Assembly: GCF_029255145.1 (NCBI RefSeq) | Contig: NZ_JAPUVQ010000110.1 | Coordinates: 20,481-84,480, forward strand | DNA: 64,000 nt | Origin: Accumulibacter sp003538495 | Lineage (GTDB): Bacteria; Pseudomonadota; Gammaproteobacteria; Burkholderiales; Rhodocyclaceae | Direction of reading: 5' to 3' | Shown here: positions 15,986-24,783 of the stretch, piece after piece | How positions within the stretch are numbered: the first letter of the stretch is position 1 | Layout: every line of letters begins with the position of its first letter | Position numbers and translations under genes: made by a program | The notes under the pieces: model-generated | The model's database searches: none | Told to the model about the DNA's origin: nothing | What the model saw: only the letters and a program-made list of their open reading frames with translations

Positions 15986-17410
15986 ATGCTGGTCCGTTTG
16001 CTCGCCGCCGGACTGGCCTGCGCGCTTGCTCTGGTCGTCTTCCCTTCGCCCGGCGGCGCAGAGGATGCGCTGACCGCGCTACGCCGTACCGGCACCCTGG
16101 GCGGTCAACGTTCGCCGGCCAGCGAACCGGCTGACGCCCGTCTGGGAGAGATGCGCGCGCCACCACCTGCCGGCTGGGGTGGCATCGACGAGCAAGCGCC
16201 GATCCCGACCGAGCCGCGGGTCGCGGGGCTGCCTTTCCTGCAGGAACTGATCAACGCCGCGCCCGTTGGAACAGTGCTCAGGCTGAAGCCAGGACGCTAT
16301 TCCGGGCCGGTGGTGGTGAACAAGACCCTGACCATCGACGGCGCTGGGGAAGTGACGGTCGACGGGGGGGGCAAGGGGACCGTCTTCGTCCTGGAGGCGA
16401 CGGAGGCGGTCTTGCGCGGCCTGCATCTGACCAATTCGGGAGTGTCGCATGATTCGGACGACGCCTGCCTGAACGTTCGCGGCGACCGCAACGTCGTCGA
16501 GAACCTGCGAATCGACAACTGCCTGTTCGGAATCGACCTCAAGAAATCGAACGACAACGTCGTGCGCGGCAACCACATTAGCTCCAAGCCGTTCGACCTG
16601 GGTACGCGCGGTGACAGTCTGCGCCTGTGGTACAGCCATCGGAACCTGATCGCCGACAATACCATCGAGGACTCCCGCGACATGGTCGCCTGGTACTCGA
16701 ACGAGAATCGCTACCTGAACAACGTCGCGCGGCGCAGCCGCTATTCGATCCACTTCATGTTTGCGGCCGATAATTTGGTTGAAGGGAACCGCTTCTACGA
16801 CAACGCGGTTGGCGTCAATGTGATGTACTCCGGGGGTGGCGCAATCCGCAACAACCTGTTTTCGCACGCCAACGGGCCGACCGGCATGGCGGTTGGTTTC
16901 AAGGAAGCGTCCAATGTGCTCGTTGAGGGTAACGAGATCATCTACTGCGCGGTCGGCGTCGGCCTCGACATGTCGCCCTTCGAACCCGACAGCACGATCA
17001 CCATCCGCGGCAACCGCATTGCCTATAACGGCATCGGCGTCAGCTTCCTCTCCGACAAGCAGGGCACGCTGATCGAGCGCAATGTCTTCGAGGGAAACCT
17101 TACCCAGGTGGCGATGGGCGACAGCGGTAGCGCCAGCCGCAACGTCTGGCGCGGCAACTACTGGGACGATTACCAGGGCTTCGACCGCGACGGCGACAAC
17201 ATCGGCGACCGGCCACACGAGCTCTATGCCTATACCGATCAAGTGTGGATGCAGGTGCCCTATGCACGCTTCTTCCGCAATGCGCCGATGATGGAAACGC
17301 TCGATTTTCTCGAACGCCTGGCGCCGTTTTCAACGCCGGTCATGCTCCTGCGCGACGAACAGCCGGTGTTCCGCAAGTCGCCAGAGACCAGCAAGAGGTC
17401 TGTCCAATGA
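15986..17410 (+). CDS. nosD: Copper-related periplasmic protein NosD
   Basis: Required, with NosF and NosY, for maturation of the CuZ centre of NosZ. The 474-residue product has a signal peptide (MLVRLLAAGLACALALVVF) and a right-handed beta-helix of CASH/NosD repeats (about 85-400) with recurrent N-x-I/V-x-x-N turns such as NLIADNTIEDSRDMVAWYSN. The conserved RYSIHFMFA and NVMYSGG stretches and the C-terminal WRGNYWDDYQGFDRDGDNIG block are characteristic. About 60 low-conservation residues lie between the signal and the first repeat. Its stop overlaps the nosG start. Confidence 0.95.
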   Translation: MLVRLLAAGLACALALVVFPSPGGAEDALTALRRTGTLGGQRSPASEPADARLGEMRAPPPAGWGGIDEQAPIPTEPRVAGLPFLQELINAAPVGTVLRLKPGRYSGPVVVNKTLTIDGAGEVTVDGGGKGTVFVLEATEAVLRGLHLTNSGVSHDSDDACLNVRGDRNVVENLRIDNCLFGIDLKKSNDNVVRGNHISSKPFDLGTRGDSLRLWYSHRNLIADNTIEDSRDMVAWYSNENRYLNNVARRSRYSIHFMFAADNLVEGNRFYDNAVGVNVMYSGGGAIRNNLFSHANGPTGMAVGFKEASNVLVEGNEIIYCAVGVGLDMSPFEPDSTITIRGNRIAYNGIGVSFLSDKQGTLIERNVFEGNLTQVAMGDSGSASRNVWRGNYWDDYQGFDRDGDNIGDRPHELYAYTDQVWMQVPYARFFRNAPMMETLDFLERLAPFSTPVMLLRDEQPVFRKSPETSKRSVQ

Positions 17411-18306
17411 ACGATCAGAACACCGAAGAACAGGCGGCTGATGCCGCACGCGTTTCGCCCGCGGCAGCAGTCCAGGGCGCCGTCAGCAAGCGCGCCAGGG
17501 CGCCGGTGCGCCAGCAGGCCAACCGCCGCAAGTTCATTCGCTCGACGGTGATGATCGGCGGCGTTCTCGGCCTGGCGATGCTCGGCTATATCCCGGTGGC
17601 CAGCGCCCGGAAGTCCCGCCTGCGGCCTCCCGGCGCGCTCGAAGAGAGTGACTTCCTGTCCTCGTGCATCAAGTGCGGCCAGTGTGTGCAGGTTTGCCCG
17701 GTGGCGGCGATCAAACTCGACGACATCGACCAGGGTTTTGGCGTTGGCGTGCCGTACATCGACGCTCGCCAGCAGGCCTGCGATTTCTCCTGTGACGCCG
17801 TCCAGTGCATCCTGGCGTGTCCCACCGGGTCGCTGACCTATCGGAAACCCGCGGCCGTCGAGACCCGTCCCGGAATGCTGCTGGCACAGCCACCGGTGCT
17901 CAAGGCCAAGGAAAATGACCCCGAGCCGACGCTGAATCTCAAGGAGCGAATCGGCGTCGCTCGTCTGGCGCGCCCGGAGGCCTGCCTGGCCGTACAAGGC
18001 AAGGGGTTCAGTGGCCAGGCGCGTGGGGCCGACTTCCGGGGCCGCTTGCGCTACGTGGCGGTCGATCGCTGGAAGCCGGTGCGGGTCCGCGAGCATCCTT
18101 ACCAGCGCGATCTCTGCGACCTGTGCGTGACCGAGTGTCCGATCAAGGAGGCGATCCGCATGGACGAGTCGCAGGCCGCCGACGGCAGCAAGCGATACCG
18201 GCCGCAAGTCCTCGAGCAGTGCGTTGGCTGCGGCGTTTGCGAAATGATCTGTCCGGTCGCGCCGGCGGCGATCGTCGTCGATCACCGCGAGCCGTGGAGA
18301 GCGTGA
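17407..18306 (+). CDS. nosG: NosG, 4Fe-4S ferredoxin-type protein
   Basis: NapG-like Fe-S protein presumed to pass electrons from NosH towards the periplasm in clade II N2O respiration. The 299-residue product has an N-terminal signal-like segment after a RRKFIRSTVMIGG motif, compatible with Tat export. Four cysteine clusters follow: CIKCGQCVQVCPV, CDAVQCILACPTG, CDLCVTECPIKEA and CVGCGVCEMICPV. It overlaps nosD upstream (ATGA) and nosH downstream by one base, so the three are co-translated. Confidence 0.93.
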   Translation: MNDQNTEEQAADAARVSPAAAVQGAVSKRARAPVRQQANRRKFIRSTVMIGGVLGLAMLGYIPVASARKSRLRPPGALEESDFLSSCIKCGQCVQVCPVAAIKLDDIDQGFGVGVPYIDARQQACDFSCDAVQCILACPTGSLTYRKPAAVETRPGMLLAQPPVLKAKENDPEPTLNLKERIGVARLARPEACLAVQGKGFSGQARGADFRGRLRYVAVDRWKPVRVREHPYQRDLCDLCVTECPIKEAIRMDESQAADGSKRYRPQVLEQCVGCGVCEMICPVAPAAIVVDHREPWRA

Positions 18307-19268
18307 TGAGCCAGCTTGAACGGATCAAGGTGATGTTCGGCGCGGCACCGCAGAAGCCGCTCAACGTCAAGCCCGAGGTCAAGCAGGTGCACAGGTTGAA
18401 GCGGATGACCAAGGCAGACTTCGAGGCCCTCAAGCAGCACGCGCACGACCACCAGCTGGTGACGCACAAGTGGCGCAATCGGCGCTGGGCGGTGTTGATC
18501 CTGGCCAACCTGTTGTTCACCTTGTCGTTCTGGCTCGATATCCAGATGCTCGAGGGGGCGCTGACCGCGTCGCGCTTCGTCGGCTTTCACCTGATCGACC
18601 TCAATTCGGCACTGCAGGTGATGCTGGCTCACAAGCACATCATCGTCAATCTGTTCATCGGAACGGCAACGGTCTTCGTCCTCTGGGCGGTGCTCGGCGG
18701 CCGCTCGTTCTGCTCGTGGGTCTGTCCCTACCACCTGCTCGCGGAGTGGTTCGAATGGCTGCATCTGAAACTGGTGAGCAAAAAACTGGTCAGCGACCAC
18801 GAGTTCCATCGCGGCACCCGCACCGTCTTCTGGATCGTTTTTGCGCTGCTGGCGGCGCTTAGCGGCTACACCGTCTTCGAAACCATCTCACCGACCGGCA
18901 TCCTTTCGCGGGCCTTGATTTACGGCCCCTCGCTGGCGCTGGGCTGGGTCCTGCTGCTGCTGGTCTTCGAGGTGGTCTACTCCCGCCGCGCGTGGTGCCG
19001 CTACGTCTGCCCGATCGGTCTGACCTATGGTATGGTGGGCGCCATTTCGCCGGTACGCGTCAAGTACCAGCTCGACAAGTGCTTCCACGAAGGTGATTGC
19101 CGCAGGGTCTGTCTGGTCCCGCACGTCCTCGACGTGGTAATCAAGGGGAGGGCAGCCGACCTGAGCACGCCGATCGGACCCGACTGTACGCGCTGCGGCC
19201 TGTGCGTCGATGTCTGCCCAAGCGGGGCGCTGGTTTTTGAGGTCAAGGGCTTGAGCAAGCTGCTGTGA
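18306..19268 (+). CDS. nosH: NosH, NapH-like membrane 4Fe-4S protein
   Basis: Membrane quinol-dehydrogenase candidate (NapH family) that pairs with NosG. The 320-residue protein has about four membrane helices (near 62-80, 115-135, 180-200, 215-240), the two CX3CP motifs CSWVCPYH and CRYVCPIG on the cytoplasmic side, and C-terminal ferredoxin clusters around CFHEGDCRRVCLV and CTRCGLCVDVCPSG. The cysteine layout matches NapH/NosH. Start at 18306 shares one base with the nosG stop. Confidence 0.93.
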   Translation: MSQLERIKVMFGAAPQKPLNVKPEVKQVHRLKRMTKADFEALKQHAHDHQLVTHKWRNRRWAVLILANLLFTLSFWLDIQMLEGALTASRFVGFHLIDLNSALQVMLAHKHIIVNLFIGTATVFVLWAVLGGRSFCSWVCPYHLLAEWFEWLHLKLVSKKLVSDHEFHRGTRTVFWIVFALLAALSGYTVFETISPTGILSRALIYGPSLALGWVLLLLVFEVVYSRRAWCRYVCPIGLTYGMVGAISPVRVKYQLDKCFHEGDCRRVCLVPHVLDVVIKGRAADLSTPIGPDCTRCGLCVDVCPSGALVFEVKGLSKLL

Positions 19269-19280
19269 ACAAGGTTGCGA

Positions 19281-20153
19281 ATGATTCGTTTCGAAAACGT
19301 CGTTAAGGATTTCCGTAAGAACCAGGTACTGGACAGTGTTCATCTGGAGGTCGAACTCGGCGAGCGCATCGCGCTGATCGGTTCCAACGGCGCCGGCAAG
19401 ACGACCTTGATCCGCTGCCTGTTGGGCGAGTATACGCACCAGGGCACGGTGACCATCAATGGCCAGGAACCACGCCGCGAGCGCACACAGGTGCTCGGCA
19501 AGGTCGGCTTCGTACCGCAGTTGCCGCCGCCGTTGAAGATGCCGGTCGGTCAACTGGTCAGCTTCGCGGCCGCTGTTTGCCGGTCGGATGCCCAACGGAT
19601 CCATGCCGTGGCGCGGCGGCTCGGGCTCGATGTCGAGCCGATTCTGGCCAGGCCGTTCAACCGCCTTTCGGGGGGAATGAAGCAGAAGCTGTTGATCGCC
19701 ATCGCCCTTGGCCGTGATGCACAGGTGCTGGTCATGGACGAGCCGGCGGCCAACCTCGATCCCGAAGCACGCCACATCTTCTTCGCGCTGCTCGCCGAGC
19801 GCCTGGAAAGCACGACCATGATCATTTCCAGCCACCGCCTCGACGAGGTCGCACCACTGGTCAATCGGGTGGTTGAAATGGACACCGGCAGGATCGTCCT
19901 CGACGACCGCGTCGCCGAGGAGTCGAAGCTCTCGGCCCTGTTCCAGGTGCGCTTGACGCTGGCCCGCGCCGACGCGGCCATTGCCAAGACGCTTGCCGCC
20001 TGGCAGTTTGCCGACCGCGCCGATGGCGTCGAGTGGCACGGCAACGTTTCCGGACCCGACCGCCTGCGTTTTCTGGGGATGGTGTCGCGCTATGTCGGGC
20101 TGCTGTCACGCATTGAAATGAAGGAAGTCGACCCGGCTGTCGTCCTCCAGTAA
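19281..20153 (+). CDS. nosF: ABC transporter ATP-binding protein NosF
   Basis: ATPase of the NosFY transporter, which works with NosD in CuZ assembly, probably by moving a sulfur species. The 290-residue product has Walker A GSNGAGKTTL (about 36-45), the signature LSGGMKQKLL (about 133), and Walker B VLVMDEPAANLDPEA. The C-terminal 80 residues are the variable NosF tail. ATG 19281 is preferred to a TTG at 19275. Directly followed by nosL. Confidence 0.94.
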   Translation: MIRFENVVKDFRKNQVLDSVHLEVELGERIALIGSNGAGKTTLIRCLLGEYTHQGTVTINGQEPRRERTQVLGKVGFVPQLPPPLKMPVGQLVSFAAAVCRSDAQRIHAVARRLGLDVEPILARPFNRLSGGMKQKLLIAIALGRDAQVLVMDEPAANLDPEARHIFFALLAERLESTTMIISSHRLDEVAPLVNRVVEMDTGRIVLDDRVAEESKLSALFQVRLTLARADAAIAKTLAAWQFADRADGVEWHGNVSGPDRLRFLGMVSRYVGLLSRIEMKEVDPAVVLQ

Positions 20154-20194
20154 TGAAGCCGCAAGGAAGCAGGAAGGAAGCAGGAATCGCAACA

Positions 20195-20680
20195 ATGAAA
20201 CGACCCACCAAACGACGCCAGTTCATTGCAGTTCTCCCGACGCTGGGCCTTGCGCCTTGTCTTGGGCCGCTACTCGGCATCGGCGCGGGCTGGTTGCTGA
20301 CTGGCTGTAGCGGCGAGCCGAGCAGCGGACCCGCTCAGGTCAAGTGGGACCGAGACACCGACGCGCGCTGTGGGATGATCATCAGCGACAAGCGTTTCGC
20401 GGCGCAGATTCGCGACCCCGATGGCAAACCCTGGAAATTCGACGACATTGGTTGCGCGATGTTCTGGCTGGCGCAAAGTCCTTTCAACGAGGAGACCGCG
20501 AACACCGAGTTCTGGGTCGCCGACTATCGCACCGGTGGCTGGATCGATGCCCGCCGGGCGCACTACCTGCCAGGAAGCAAGAGCCCGATGGGCTACCACT
20601 TCGCGGCGCTGGCGGTTCCCGAGACCGGGACGGTCTCGTATCAGGAAATGAAGCAGACTGTGCTGGCTCGTGGCAAGTGA
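20195..20680 (+). CDS. nosL: Copper chaperone lipoprotein NosL
   Basis: Outer-membrane-associated Cu(I) chaperone for NosZ. The 161-residue product has a lipoprotein box LLTGC (Cys38) after a long hydrophobic signal, and the Cu(I) motif CGMIIS (Cys59, Met61). The NosL fold segments KPWKFDDIGCAMFWL and AHYLPGSKSPMGYHFAAL are present. ATG 20195 is chosen because it starts the basic/hydrophobic signal and has purine-rich GGAAGG sequence upstream; a start at 20153 overlapping the nosF stop is possible. In clade II clusters nosL lies with nosF and nosY as here. Confidence 0.93.
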   Translation: MKRPTKRRQFIAVLPTLGLAPCLGPLLGIGAGWLLTGCSGEPSSGPAQVKWDRDTDARCGMIISDKRFAAQIRDPDGKPWKFDDIGCAMFWLAQSPFNEETANTEFWVADYRTGGWIDARRAHYLPGSKSPMGYHFAALAVPETGTVSYQEMKQTVLARGK

Positions 20681-20690
20681 AGCCGCTGCG

Positions 20691-21518
20691 ATGACTGCCC
20701 TCCTGTTGACTGCCCGCCTGGATATCGTCGAGTCGCTGCGGGCGCGCTGGTTCATGCTTTACAGCCTGGTTTTCGGCGGCATCGTGGCGCTGTTGTTCGC
20801 CTTTGGCCTGACCGAGTCGCGGGTCCTGGGTTTCATTGGCCTGTCGCGGCTGCTGGTGACTTACATCCAGCTGACGATGGCCATCCTGCCAGTCTTTGTG
20901 CTGATCACGACGGTTCGCTCGGTAGCCGGTGACCGCGAGGCGGGGGTCTTCGAGTACCTGCTGTCCCTGCCGGTATCGCTGTCGGCCTGGTTCTGGGGAA
21001 AAATCGTCGGTCGTTATGTGACCATCTTTCTGCCGGTCTTCGTGGCCATGCTCGGCGCGGTGCTGTGGGCGCTGTTCAAGGCCATCGACGTGCCGTGGGG
21101 AATGTTCTTCTATTACACCGGCCTGCTGGCGGCAATGGCCTGGTGCTTTCTGGGCATTGGCATGCTGATTTCGACGCTGGCACGCAGCACCGATGTCGCG
21201 CAGGGTGCGGCCTTCATGGTCTGGCTGAGCATGCTGCTGTTCCTCGATCTGATCCTGCTGGGGGTGATGATCCAGGGCCGGGTCGCTCCCGAAGTCGCCG
21301 TTGGCATCGCACTGCTCAATCCGCTGCAGGTCTTCCGTACGGCTTCGCTGGCCATGTTCGATCCGCAGCTGATCGTCCTCGGGCCGTCCGCGTACGTCAT
21401 TCTCGACCTCTTCGGCAGTGCCGGCTACCGCTTCTATGCATTGCTCTATCCGCTGGCCATCGGTTCGCTGTGTGCGCTGCTCGGCTACCTGACTTTTCGC
21501 CGTAGCGACCTGCCTTGA
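20691..21518 (+). CDS. nosY: ABC transporter permease NosY
   Basis: Membrane partner of NosF. The 275-residue protein has six predicted membrane helices (near 25-45, 55-80, 105-130, 140-165, 175-200 and 250-270) and the ABC-2 type segment GDREAGVFEYLLSLPVSL after the second helix, typical of NosY. ATG 20691 is chosen; a GTG at 20670 would overlap nosL. Last structural nos gene before a thioredoxin-like gene. Confidence 0.93.
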   Translation: MTALLLTARLDIVESLRARWFMLYSLVFGGIVALLFAFGLTESRVLGFIGLSRLLVTYIQLTMAILPVFVLITTVRSVAGDREAGVFEYLLSLPVSLSAWFWGKIVGRYVTIFLPVFVAMLGAVLWALFKAIDVPWGMFFYYTGLLAAMAWCFLGIGMLISTLARSTDVAQGAAFMVWLSMLLFLDLILLGVMIQGRVAPEVAVGIALLNPLQVFRTASLAMFDPQLIVLGPSAYVILDLFGSAGYRFYALLYPLAIGSLCALLGYLTFRRSDLP

Positions 21519-21531
21519 CCGGGTGCGTGCG

Positions 21532-22032
21532 ATGAAGCGTCTGATTGCCGGCCTGCTGTTCGCCGTGCAGGCCGTTTCGGCCGGCGCCGCGGAGCAGTTG
21601 TCCGCCACGCCGTTCTTTGCCTTGAGCCTGCCGGGTATCGATCGGCGCCCGATAGCGCTGGCGTCGTTCAAGGGGCAGCCACTGGTCGTCAACTTCTGGG
21701 CCCGCTGGTGCGCTCCCTGTCGCCAGGAGATCCCCGATCTCGCCGCTCTGCACGCCCGCTACAAGGAACGGGGCCTGCTGGTCATTGGCATCGCCGTCGA
21801 GGACGCCGAGCAGCACGAGAAAGTCCGCGACTTCGCCCGCGCCTACGAGATGAGCTACACGGCGCTGATCGGCGGCGTCGAGACGAGCATCGAGCTGATG
21901 CGGTCGCTCGGCAACAGCAAGGCTGGCCTGCCATTTACGGTGGTCATCGACCGGGATGGCCGGATACGAGGCAGCAAACTCGGCGCGATGAGTGCCTCCG
22001 AGATGGACGCCGCAGTACGGCCGATCCTCTGA
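21532..22032 (+). CDS. TlpA-like periplasmic thioredoxin
   Basis: Thiol-disulfide protein of 166 residues with a signal peptide (MKRLIAGLLFAVQAVSAGAA) and the AhpC/TSA-thioredoxin fold. The redox motif is WCAPC in NFWARWCAPCRQEIPD (about 58-62), and the cis-proline region is AGLPFTVVIDRDG. It begins 13 bp after nosY and precedes a strong terminator, so it is probably part of the nos transcript. A role in keeping NosL, cytochrome or NosZ cysteines reduced is plausible but inferred. Confidence 0.88.
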   Translation: MKRLIAGLLFAVQAVSAGAAEQLSATPFFALSLPGIDRRPIALASFKGQPLVVNFWARWCAPCRQEIPDLAALHARYKERGLLVIGIAVEDAEQHEKVRDFARAYEMSYTALIGGVETSIELMRSLGNSKAGLPFTVVIDRDGRIRGSKLGAMSASEMDAAVRPIL

Positions 22033-22093
22033 GTGACAGGCGCCGCTACCCGGTGTGTGCTGCGCGGGTGCTAGGATAGCAGGTAGCGTCGAC

Positions 22094-22124
22094 CGCCGGC
22101 CGGCACCGCCGGCGCCATTTTTTT
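22094..22124 (+). terminator. Strong intrinsic terminator ending the nos cluster
   Basis: CGCCGGC (22094-22100) and GCCGGCG (22108-22114) form a 7-bp all-GC stem with a 7-nt loop, followed by CCA and a run of seven T (22118-22124). It separates the nos cluster from nirF. Confidence 0.85.
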
Positions 22125-22158
22125 GTGATGCGCCGCAGGCGCCATTTGAGTGACGATC

Positions 22159-23325
22159 ATGATTAGAAGAGCGTTTGGCTTGCTGTCGGTAGTACTCCTC
22201 GCGGGCTGTGCGGCGCAGCAGCTGCGTGGCACCGGCGACCTCGGGCTGGTCATCGAACGCGCCAGCGGGCAGGTCACCCTGATCGATACCAGCCGCGGTG
22301 TGCCGTACGCGCGCATCGACGGACTGGGCGACCTGTCGCACGCCTCGGTGGTCTATTCGCGCGATGGCCGCTACGCTTACGTCTTTGGCCGTGACGGCGG
22401 GCTGACCAAAGTCGACTTGCTTGAGTCACGAATCGTCAAGCGCGTGCTGCAGTCGGGCAATGCCATCGGCGGCTCGATTTCGCAGGATGGCCGCATCGTC
22501 GTCGCCCAGAACTATAAACCGGGCGGCATCAAGGCCTTCGACTCCGAAAGCCTTGAAGTGCTTTCCGAAGTGCCCGCCGAGTACGCGCCCGGAAGCTTTT
22601 CCAAGGTCGTCGGCCTGGCCGATCTGTCCGCCAACCGCTTCGCCTACGCGCTGTTCGACGGTGGCGAAATCTGGGTCACCGACTTCTCCGACCCCAGGAA
22701 GCCGCAGACGCAACGTTTTCCGGCCGGCCTGCAGCCCTATGACGGACTGGTAAGTCCCGATGGGCGCTATTACCTGGCCGGGCTGTTCGGCGAGGATGGC
22801 GTGGTCCTGCTCGACACCTGGCAGCCCGAGCAGGGGACGCGCCGGATCCTGCAGAACTATGGGCGCGGCGAGGAGAAGCTGCCGGTATTCAAGATGCCGC
22901 ATCTGCGTGGCTGGTCGATGGCACAGGGCAATGCCTATCTGCCAGCAGTCGGTCGGCACGAGGTACTGGTCGTTTCCGGCAGCAGCTGGCAGGAGGTGGG
23001 TCGAATCAAGGTCAAGGGCCAGCCGGTGTTCGTAATGGCTCGCCCCGATGGCCGGCAGGTTTGGGTCAATTACGCTTTCCCGGATAATGGCTGGGTCGAG
23101 GTGATCGACACGCTGACCGGAAAAGTGGTGAAGACGTTCGAGCCGGGAAAAGCCATTCTGCACATGGAGTTCACGCCGCGCGGGGAACAGGTCTGGCTTT
23201 CCGCCCGCGACGACAACAAGGTGGTGATCTACGATACGGCGACCTTGACCAAGGTCGGCGAGTTTGCCGCGCAGGCGCCGAGCGGCATCTTCTTCACCAG
23301 CCGCGCGCAGCGGACGGGGTTTTGA
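22159..23325 (+). CDS. nirF: Heme d1 biosynthesis protein NirF
   Basis: Dehydrogenase-like propeller protein needed for a late step of heme d1 synthesis for cytochrome cd1 nitrite reductase. The 388-residue product has a lipoprotein signal ending LLAGC (Cys17) and beta-propeller repeats such as LGLVIERASGQVTLID, VYSRDGRYAYVFGRDGG and MARPDGRQVWVNYAFPDNGW, which resemble NirS/NirN d1 domains. ATG 22159 replaces an in-frame GTG at 22150. It opens a nirF-nirDL-nirG-nirH group behind the nos terminator. Confidence 0.93.
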   Translation: MIRRAFGLLSVVLLAGCAAQQLRGTGDLGLVIERASGQVTLIDTSRGVPYARIDGLGDLSHASVVYSRDGRYAYVFGRDGGLTKVDLLESRIVKRVLQSGNAIGGSISQDGRIVVAQNYKPGGIKAFDSESLEVLSEVPAEYAPGSFSKVVGLADLSANRFAYALFDGGEIWVTDFSDPRKPQTQRFPAGLQPYDGLVSPDGRYYLAGLFGEDGVVLLDTWQPEQGTRRILQNYGRGEEKLPVFKMPHLRGWSMAQGNAYLPAVGRHEVLVVSGSSWQEVGRIKVKGQPVFVMARPDGRQVWVNYAFPDNGWVEVIDTLTGKVVKTFEPGKAILHMEFTPRGEQVWLSARDDNKVVIYDTATLTKVGEFAAQAPSGIFFTSRAQRTGF

Positions 23326-23330
23326 GCGCG

Positions 23331-24311
23331 ATGACCGACGAGGCGCTCGATTTTCGCTTGCTGAACGATTTCCAGCGCGACTTTCCGCTCTGCCCGGCGC
23401 CCTTCGCCGAGCTGGCCGCGCGCCTCGGCGTTGCTGAAAGTGCTGTCCTGCGGCTGCTCGAGGGCTTGCGCCGCGAGGGCAAGATCGCTCGCGTCGGCGC
23501 GGTCTTTGCACCCAAGCGGATCGGCGCCAGCACGCTGGCGGCGATGGCGGTGCCGCCGGAGCGGCTGGTCGCGGTGGCCGAGACGGTCAATCGCTTTCCC
23601 GAGGTCAACCACAACTACGAGCGCGAGCACCGCTTCAACCTTTGGTTTGTCGTTACCGCGGGTTCGGAGGGGCGGCTGCAGGCTGCCTTGGGGGCGATCG
23701 AGCAGGTGGCAGGCTACCCGCTGCTGCGACTCCCCTTGCTGCACGAATTCCACATCGACCTCGGTTTCTCGCTGGACGGCAAGACCGACAAGGTGCTGCC
23801 GGGCGATTCCCGCCGGCGGGCCTTCGTGCCGCCGCGACCGCTGGACGAGTTCGAACGGCGGCTGGTGATGGCTTTGCAGGAGGGTTTGCCACTGTTCATT
23901 CGTCCGTTTTCGGTGCTCGCCAGCCGGGTCGGTTGCGACGAGAGCGAGGTTCTCGAACGTATCCGTCACTGGTGCGCCGAGGGGATCATCAAGCGCTTCG
24001 GGGTGGTCGTCAGGCATCACGAACTCGGCTACACGGCCAACGCGATGCTGGTGCACGACGTCCCCGACGACGCCGTCGCCGGAATCGGCGAGACGCTGGC
24101 CCGCGAGCCGGGAGTTACCCTGTGCTATCAGCGCCCGCGGGTGCTGCCGGACTGGCGCTACAACCTGTTCTGCATGATCCACGGCCAGCTCCGCGGCGAA
24201 GTCGAGGCCAGGATCAGGCAACTGCGATCGCGCCTGCAGCTGCGCGACTACGCCCACGCGACCCTCTTTTCAGTGACCCGCTTCAAGCAGGGTGGAGCAC
24301 GCTATGCGTGA
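23331..24311 (+). CDS. nirDL: Siroheme decarboxylase, fused NirD-NirL
   Basis: Decarboxylates siroheme to 12,18-didecarboxysiroheme in the heme d1 pathway. The 326-residue protein has two Lrp/AsnC-like halves, each with a winged-helix part and an AsnC-type domain: half one has FPEVNHNYEREHRFNLWFV, half two has YTANAMLVHDVPDD and YQRPRVLPDWRYNLFCMIHG. The HNYER and arginine/histidine-rich substrate motifs are kept. Length about twice single NirD or NirL shows the fusion. ATG 23331 is preferred over a TTG at 23322 that overlaps nirF. Confidence 0.92.
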   Translation: MTDEALDFRLLNDFQRDFPLCPAPFAELAARLGVAESAVLRLLEGLRREGKIARVGAVFAPKRIGASTLAAMAVPPERLVAVAETVNRFPEVNHNYEREHRFNLWFVVTAGSEGRLQAALGAIEQVAGYPLLRLPLLHEFHIDLGFSLDGKTDKVLPGDSRRRAFVPPRPLDEFERRLVMALQEGLPLFIRPFSVLASRVGCDESEVLERIRHWCAEGIIKRFGVVVRHHELGYTANAMLVHDVPDDAVAGIGETLAREPGVTLCYQRPRVLPDWRYNLFCMIHGQLRGEVEARIRQLRSRLQLRDYAHATLFSVTRFKQGGARYA

Positions 24312-24783
24312 CAGTGTGGCCATCGACGCCATCGATCGCGCGATCATCGACGGCCTGCAGGGCGACTTCCCGATCTGCGAGCTGCCCTACGCCGAAGTCG
24401 CAGGAGCGCTCGGGATCGGCGAGCAAGACCTCCTCGAACGTTTGCAGGCGATGCTTGATGCCCGCGTGCTGACCCGCTTTGGACCGATGTTTCAGGTCGA
24501 GCGGATGGGCGGCGCCTTCGTCCTCGCGGCGATGTGCGTTCCCGAGGACGATTGGCAGCGGGTACTCGAGGTGGTCAACGCCTTTCCCGAAGTGGCCCAC
24601 AACTATCGGCGCGAGAGCGACCTCTACTGTCGCTTCAACATGTGGTTCGTGCTGGCGAGCGAGACCGCCGACGGCATCGCGGCCGCGCGGCGTGGCATCG
24701 AGGAAGCCAGCGGTCTACAGGTCTTCGCGTTTCCGAAGTTGCGCGAGTACTTCGTCGAGATGAAGCTGGCGGTACGCGCATGA
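24304..24783 (+). CDS. nirG: Siroheme decarboxylase subunit NirG
   Basis: AsnC-like subunit of the NirDLGH siroheme decarboxylase. The 159-residue product starts with a winged-helix (AIDRAIIDGLQGDFPICELP), then VLTRFGPMFQVERMGG and the conserved FPEVAHNYRRESDLYCRFNM. It overlaps the nirDL stop by eight bases and the nirH start by four bases. NirG rather than NirD is suggested by position and by the CRFNMWFV motif. Confidence 0.88.
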   Translation: MRDSVAIDAIDRAIIDGLQGDFPICELPYAEVAGALGIGEQDLLERLQAMLDARVLTRFGPMFQVERMGGAFVLAAMCVPEDDWQRVLEVVNAFPEVAHNYRRESDLYCRFNMWFVLASETADGIAAARRGIEEASGLQVFAFPKLREYFVEMKLAVRA

